DNA of 64,000 nucleotides from Fuscovulum sp. (GTDB lineage Bacteria > Pseudomonadota > Alphaproteobacteria > Rhodobacterales > Rhodobacteraceae): contig CP136571.1 in NCBI GenBank assembly GCA_035192965.1, positions 2,932,501-2,996,500 of the forward strand, given 5' to 3'. The notes below the pieces were generated by a model. The model had not been told where the DNA came from and made no database searches. It saw only the letters and a program-made list of their open reading frames with translations. Below are positions 59,832 through 64,000 of the stretch, one piece after another (within the stretch, counting starts at the first letter, position 1; each line of letters opens with the position of its first letter). Made by a program: the position numbers and the translations under genes.

Positions 59832-60863
59832 TCAGGCGGTGAGGTAACGCTGCTTCGCGTCCTTGATGGAAATCAGCTTTCCTTCTGCCTCATCCCACAG
59901 ATGCAGGCCGACCGTGCGCAGACTGTCGCAGATGGTCAGACGCTGCACATCGGCCAGTTCCGCATGGTGACGGATGACCTCGGGCAAGCGGTAGAACGGG
60001 ATGCGGCTGTACAGATGATGCACATGATGAATGCCGATATTGCCCGACAGCCAGCGCAGCGGTTGCGGCAGCACATAGTGCGAACTGCCTTCCAACGCGG
60101 CATTGTGCAGATCCCAGTCCTGCCCCTTTGACCAGTGCGTTTCCTCGAACTGATGCTGCACATAGAACAGCCAGACCCCGATGGTCGCCGCAATGACCGA
60201 TGTCGGCAGGAAAATCACAAGCACCGGCCAGAACCCACCGAACCAGACGATCAGCCCCAGAAAAATGCCGATCATCGCATTGGTGCCCATGGCCGACGTC
60301 CAATAGCGCCAGCCCTGGTTCATCAACCCCAGCGGCAACCGGTTCTGCAAGATGAACAGATAGCTTGGCCCCAGCACGAACAGCACCAGCGGGTGCCGGT
60401 ACAGCCTGTACATGAACCGGCCAAAGGGGCTGCGCGCGCGATACTCTTCGACCGTCAAGGTCGTCACATCGCCGATGCCGCGCTTGTCCAGATCCCCGTG
60501 ATGGGCGTGGTGGATGGCATGGGTGCGGCGCCAGACGGCATAAGGTGTCAGCGTCAGCACACCCAGAATGCGCCCGATCCAATCCTGTGCGGTGCGGTTG
60601 CGCAGAAACGCGCCATGCCCGCAATCGTGCTGGATAATGAAGATGCGCACCAGAAAGGCCCCGTTCAGAACCCCCACCGCCAGCGCCAACCAGGGGCTGA
60701 TGGAAAGTGCGGCCCATGCCAGCGCCCAAAGTGCAAGAAAAGGCACCAACGTCACGGCAAGCTCAAACAAACTGCGCGCGGTTGATGGATCACGATAGCG
60801 CGCAAGAACGGAAAGCCATTCGCGCGCGGAACGGTTGTCAGCAGTGTCGGTAATGTCGGTCAT
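59832..60863 (-). CDS. Fatty acid desaturase
   Basis: The 343-residue membrane protein has the three His boxes of the di-iron desaturase family: HDCGH, HAIHHAHH and IHHVHHL, with four to six transmembrane helices (SLFELAVTLVPFLALWALAW, LGLIVWFGGFWPVLVIFL). It puts a double bond into acyl chains using O2. Electron donor genes are not adjacent. The ATG at 60863 is used; a TTG four codons earlier is possible. The ribosome site is weak (AAGCCGAG). Confidence 0.9.
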   Translation of the reverse strand: MTDITDTADNRSAREWLSVLARYRDPSTARSLFELAVTLVPFLALWALAWAALSISPWLALAVGVLNGAFLVRIFIIQHDCGHGAFLRNRTAQDWIGRILGVLTLTPYAVWRRTHAIHHAHHGDLDKRGIGDVTTLTVEEYRARSPFGRFMYRLYRHPLVLFVLGPSYLFILQNRLPLGLMNQGWRYWTSAMGTNAMIGIFLGLIVWFGGFWPVLVIFLPTSVIAATIGVWLFYVQHQFEETHWSKGQDWDLHNAALEGSSHYVLPQPLRWLSGNIGIHHVHHLYSRIPFYRLPEVIRHHAELADVQRLTICDSLRTVGLHLWDEAEGKLISIKDAKQRYLTA

Positions 60864-60990
60864 CTCGGCTTGCAAACAGGGGCCGGCTGACCGGCGCGGT
60901 GGCGACGAACGGCTGGCGTTGACCGAGCGCCTTCAGGCACATTGGCTAACCCGTCACGCCGGATTTTGCAACTGTGCAAAGGCGCGGCGC

Positions 60991-61404
60991 TCAGCCGCGC
61001 CCCGTCACGCGGATCAGTGTCCCCTCCAGCGGCACCGCCCCCGCCAGTGTGTTCGAAATCGTGCCGTATTTCAGGATGTTGCGATGCAGAAGGTCCAGCC
61101 TTTGATCATTCTCGGCACTGTCCACGATGATCTGGTAGCGGATCAGCGTCAGCTTGGGCGGGGCATCCTGTCGGATGGCTTCCAGACTGACCTCTGCCCC
61201 ATCCAGCTGGAAATGCAGCAGCGGCACCACCCGCTCGATCCCCTTGAGCATGCAGGCCGCCAACGCCGACAGCAGCAATTCCACCGGGTTCATCGCATCC
61301 CGGCGACCGGCAAGGTCGGTGTCCAGCACCACCTCGGCCTCCTTCGCCCGGGCAAGGCTGCCATGGCCGTCAATCCGCCGGGCCTGAACGCGGTACTCGA
61401 TCAT
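60991..61404 (-). CDS. OsmC family protein
   Basis: The 137-residue protein has the OsmC core: GRRDAMNPVELLLSALAACMLKGIERVV (with one Cys) and a C-terminal ILKYGTISNTLAGAVPLEGTL. Peroxide reductases of the family need two Cys; here the second is missing (the YGTISNTL position), so it may not act as a peroxidase. GGAGGCCGGCC precedes the ATG at 61404, and the ATG overlaps the stop of a short upstream frame. Confidence 0.85.
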   Translation of the reverse strand: MIEYRVQARRIDGHGSLARAKEAEVVLDTDLAGRRDAMNPVELLLSALAACMLKGIERVVPLLHFQLDGAEVSLEAIRQDAPPKLTLIRYQIIVDSAENDQRLDLLHRNILKYGTISNTLAGAVPLEGTLIRVTGRG

Positions 61405-61571
61405 GGCCGGCCTCCGATCCAATCGGCTCTCCGCCCCCTGCCCGCCGGCATCCGCTTTCCGTCAACCGCACGCCCCACCCCGCAGGCAAGGTAACCCGAA
61501 CCATCACGCAGCCCCGGCCCCGCTACCGGCAAGGCAGGCGCGGCAAACGCAGACAGAACCAACAGCATCAT
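61401..61571 (-). CDS. Possible small exported protein upstream of OsmC
   Basis: A 56-residue frame (MMLLVLSAFAAPALPVAGPGLRDGSGYLACGVGRAV, then a basic tail) with a signal-like start and an ATGA overlap with OsmC. The ribosome site is poor (GGGGGTCG). The tail is compositionally odd. It is a doubtful gene. Confidence 0.35.
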   Translation of the reverse strand: MMLLVLSAFAAPALPVAGPGLRDGSGYLACGVGRAVDGKRMPAGRGRRADWIGGRP

Positions 61572-61662
61572 GGCGACCCCCCAGCTTTTGCGCATCTGCG
61601 CATGAGCGGGCGATCCGCGCCTTGATCTGCGTCACATCACCCGCATATGGCCACCACTGCCC

Positions 61663-64000
61663 TCAGGCCGCCGCCTTCACAAGACGCAGTTCCGGGCGCT
61701 TGTGTCGGGTGGGCACCTTCGTCACCGCTGTCGCCGCCACCAGCGCCGTCTCCATCGCCACCGGGACCAGCGCCTCACGGGCGATGGCCCGCTCCACATC
61801 CGCCCCCGAAAGCACCGGTCGCGCGGTCGGCCCGTACAGACGCGCCAGATCAGCCAGCCCGATCACCTCTTCCCTGCCCGTCCGGCGCAGCGCCAACACC
61901 GCCGCCGCAACCTCTGTCTGCGCCTTGCGGTCCAGCGGGGTCATCGCATTGCGGCCCGGATACAGGCTTTCCGCCGCCAACCCATCCGCATCCAGAACAG
62001 CATGGTCCGGCAGCAGGATATGGTGATAGCCGATCCGCCGCGTGCCTTCCGCGATACGGCAACCACGATAGCCGTGCTTGGCCAGATGTACCGCGCGCAC
62101 AAGCACCTCTTCACCATCCAGCAGCATCAGCACCGCATGCTGCGGCGACAGCCGCACCTCGCCACGATTGCCCAACGCACCGGGACGGATCTTCACCGGG
62201 CGCAGTGAGGGCCGCGCCTCGATCTCCCCCGCCCGCACCAGACGCGACCCGCTCCAGATGACCGGCTCCACCGCCCCGCCGCGGGTGACGACCAGATCAC
62301 CCGGCACCAGATCTTCCACATGCTTCCATCCCCCCGGCACCCGGATCGGCGTGCCTGACGCGAAACAGGGAATGCCGATGGCCTGCATATTGGCGCGGCC
62401 CGTCACCTGGGCCGGGCTGACCCCTTGCAAGATCACGGTCTGTCCATTGGGGAAGGTCAGCACGGCATCGCCACTGCCATCCCCCACCGTATCCGTCACC
62501 ACCACATCCGACCAATAGACCGGGCCACCCTGCGCATCGGTCATTCCCGACACATCCAGCCGATCATTGGCGAAACGGCCCTGACGGGTCAGGTCGAAAT
62601 CCGTGATCCGATCCGCCCCGCCGCCATCTTGCAAGATGTACCGGTCGTCACCGGCCCCACCGGTCAGCGTGTCATCCCCCAGACCGCCCCGCAGCGTATC
62701 GCCGCCCGCCCCGCCCGAAAGGTTGTCCGCCCCGCCGCTGCCTGTCAGGCTGTCGTCGAACCCCGAACCGACAACCTCTTCTATGCTGGCAAGCGTATCC
62801 CCCTGCGCATGCCCGCCCGTGCCCTGCCCTGTCGACAGATCGACCTGAACCGCCGCATCCGACTGCGTAAAGTCAACACGGTCCGTCCCCGCCCCGCCGT
62901 CCAGCAGATCGGCCCCTGCCCCGCCATCCAGACTGTCGTTATCCGCGCCACCGTAAAGCGTATCCGCCCCGGCATTGCCGGTCATCGTGTCATTGCCAGC
63001 CCCGCCTGACAGGACATCGGCACTGCCGACCGTATCGCTCGCCTCATCCCCCGACAGGACATCGTTGCCGATACCGCCATCCAGCGTGTCCGCCCCGCCC
63101 CGGCCTTCAAGGACATCATCCCCGCCATTGCCCGACAGGGATTCCGCGCCCGCGCCGCCCAACAGGGTGTCGGCGAACATCGACCCGATCACCGCCTCGA
63201 TACTGCTCAGCGTATGCGTGGCGGAATTGCTGTCGGTCCCGATCCCGGTGCCAAGGTTCACATTCACGCCACCGCCGGCAGCGGAATAATCCACCGTGTC
63301 ATTGCCGGCACCGCCATCGAACAGATCGCCCGCCATCTGGTTGAACGATCCTGCATACAGGTAATCGTCCCCATCACCCCCGAACAGCGAATCCGCCCCG
63401 GCATTGCCTGAAAGCGTGTCATTGCCATCGCCGCCGAACAGCGAGTCATTGGCCCCCACCAGATCGCCGGCGGCATCGCCCGTCAGGACGTCATTCCCCG
63501 CCCCGCCCGTCAGGCTGTCCGCCCCTGCGCCCCCCTGCAACACATCGTTGCCATCGCCGCCGTCCAGCGTGTCATTCCCGGCCCCACCATCGACGGAGTC
63601 ATCCCCCACCCCGCCCGTGACCAGGTCATCGCCCGCGCCCAGTTCCAGCCGCTCGATCTGCGAAAAGGTGATGCGCTGACCGCCGCTGTTGGCGGTCACG
63701 GTCCCCGCCTCGCTGCCGCTGAACACAACCGTCACGTTGCCCGCGAACGGCGTCAGATCCAGCACATCCCCCACCGTCTCGGACGTCTCGCCGCCGATGA
63801 CGATCTCGTCGCGCGTCAGAACAGCCGGGCTGGTGAAATAGCTGACATTGATGGGACCCGAGGTGAAAACCCCGGTCCCGCTGCCATCGTTGGTGCCAAC
63901 CCAACCAACCGTAAAGCTCTGGTTGGCGGCGTTATAGACCACCGAAACACTGCTCCAGTCAAAGGTCCCGGTCCCCGAAAGCGCCGATCCCCCTGCCGCA
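61663..64000 (-). CDS. RTX-type calcium-binding protein with C-terminal Hint domain (5' end outside window)
   Basis: At least 778 residues of a larger protein, open at the window edge. It has about 15 RTX-like GGxGxD nonapeptide repeats in several blocks (for example LDGGDGNDVLQGGAGADSL and LFGGDGDDYLYAGS), which bind Ca in extracellular type I-secreted proteins. Between blocks lie peptidase-M10-like linkers (VNVNLGTGIGTDSNSATHTLSSIEAVIGS). After PNGQTVILQG the Hint_2 domain starts at CFASGTPIRVPGGWKHVEDLVPGDLVVTRGG; it may cleave autocatalytically. C-terminal 230 residues are the Hint region plus a tail. The stop is at 61663. Confidence 0.9.
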   Translation of the reverse strand, partial: AAGGSALSGTGTFDWSSVSVVYNAANQSFTVGWVGTNDGSGTGVFTSGPINVSYFTSPAVLTRDEIVIGGETSETVGDVLDLTPFAGNVTVVFSGSEAGTVTANSGGQRITFSQIERLELGAGDDLVTGGVGDDSVDGGAGNDTLDGGDGNDVLQGGAGADSLTGGAGNDVLTGDAAGDLVGANDSLFGGDGNDTLSGNAGADSLFGGDGDDYLYAGSFNQMAGDLFDGGAGNDTVDYSAAGGGVNVNLGTGIGTDSNSATHTLSSIEAVIGSMFADTLLGGAGAESLSGNGGDDVLEGRGGADTLDGGIGNDVLSGDEASDTVGSADVLSGGAGNDTMTGNAGADTLYGGADNDSLDGGAGADLLDGGAGTDRVDFTQSDAAVQVDLSTGQGTGGHAQGDTLASIEEVVGSGFDDSLTGSGGADNLSGGAGGDTLRGGLGDDTLTGGAGDDRYILQDGGGADRITDFDLTRQGRFANDRLDVSGMTDAQGGPVYWSDVVVTDTVGDGSGDAVLTFPNGQTVILQGVSPAQVTGRANMQAIGIPCFASGTPIRVPGGWKHVEDLVPGDLVVTRGGAVEPVIWSGSRLVRAGEIEARPSLRPVKIRPGALGNRGEVRLSPQHAVLMLLDGEEVLVRAVHLAKHGYRGCRIAEGTRRIGYHHILLPDHAVLDADGLAAESLYPGRNAMTPLDRKAQTEVAAAVLALRRTGREEVIGLADLARLYGPTARPVLSGADVERAIAREALVPVAMETALVAATAVTKVPTRHKRPELRLVKAAA

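Overview
The window is high-GC DNA from an alphaproteobacterium, most likely of the Rhodobacteraceae/Paracoccaceae. The evidence is the CtrA-pathway phosphotransferase ChpT, the obgE-proB-proA / rplU-rpmA neighbourhood, an olsBA ornithine-lipid pair, heme A synthase of the alphaproteobacterial type, EcfG-type (GGAAC-N16/17-CGTT) promoters and an FNR-like box. No taxon below this level can be fixed from the sequence alone.

Layout. (1) 1-20.4 kb is compact housekeeping DNA, mostly on the minus strand: amidohydrolase (cut by the window edge), a ureohydrolase, bactofilin, a thioesterase, enoyl-CoA hydratase, the group ctaA / M32 carboxypeptidase / MFS exporter, a TrmJ-like methyltransferase, a ThiE-like protein, olsB-olsA, chpT, obgE-proB-(ABM protein)-proA, and rplU-rpmA. 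A short intergenic repeat (CTTCATCTTGG-N3/4-AAATACCC) recurs four times in one orientation. (2) 20.4-29.4 kb is a ~9-kb integrated element in the 3' end of a tRNA-Ser(CGA) gene. It is bounded by a 21-bp direct repeat with one mismatch. It carries a P4-type integrase, an AlpA-like regulator, a RepA-like helicase, a terminase pair, a tape-measure-like protein and a divergent XRE repressor with a visible operator, but no portal, capsid or tail-tube gene. It is either a strongly reduced prophage or a phage satellite. (3) 29.5-51.1 kb is accessory DNA between a frameshifted IS5-family copy and an IS3-family copy. It holds exported small proteins, an S33 hydrolase with an AraC regulator, aquaporin Z, a CPBP membrane protease, an SH3 protein and PRC-barrel proteins. 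It also holds an unusual terminal oxidase operon: sorbosone-dehydrogenase-like propeller, CtaG, CopD/HemJ-like protein, subunit II and fused subunit I+III. (4) 51.3-64 kb has a hybrid-less histidine kinase, a TerC transporter, an FNR-box universal stress protein, a LysR / PLP enzyme / ornithine-cyclodeaminase-family trio, a Met-rich exported protein, a fatty acid desaturase, OsmC, and the C-terminal part of a large RTX protein with a Hint domain.

The most interesting part is the oxidase operon at 39.6-46.6 kb. Its catalytic subunit keeps all the haem/CuB ligands and the HPEVY motif, but it has Asn in place of the D-channel Asp and Met in place of the K-channel Lys. Its subunit II has lost four CuA ligands. 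The operon starts at a good EcfG-type promoter placed back to back with a second one serving a PRC-barrel gene, and two more such promoters lie at 47.6-47.8 kb. The locus therefore looks like a general-stress-response module with a non-canonical haem-copper oxidase.
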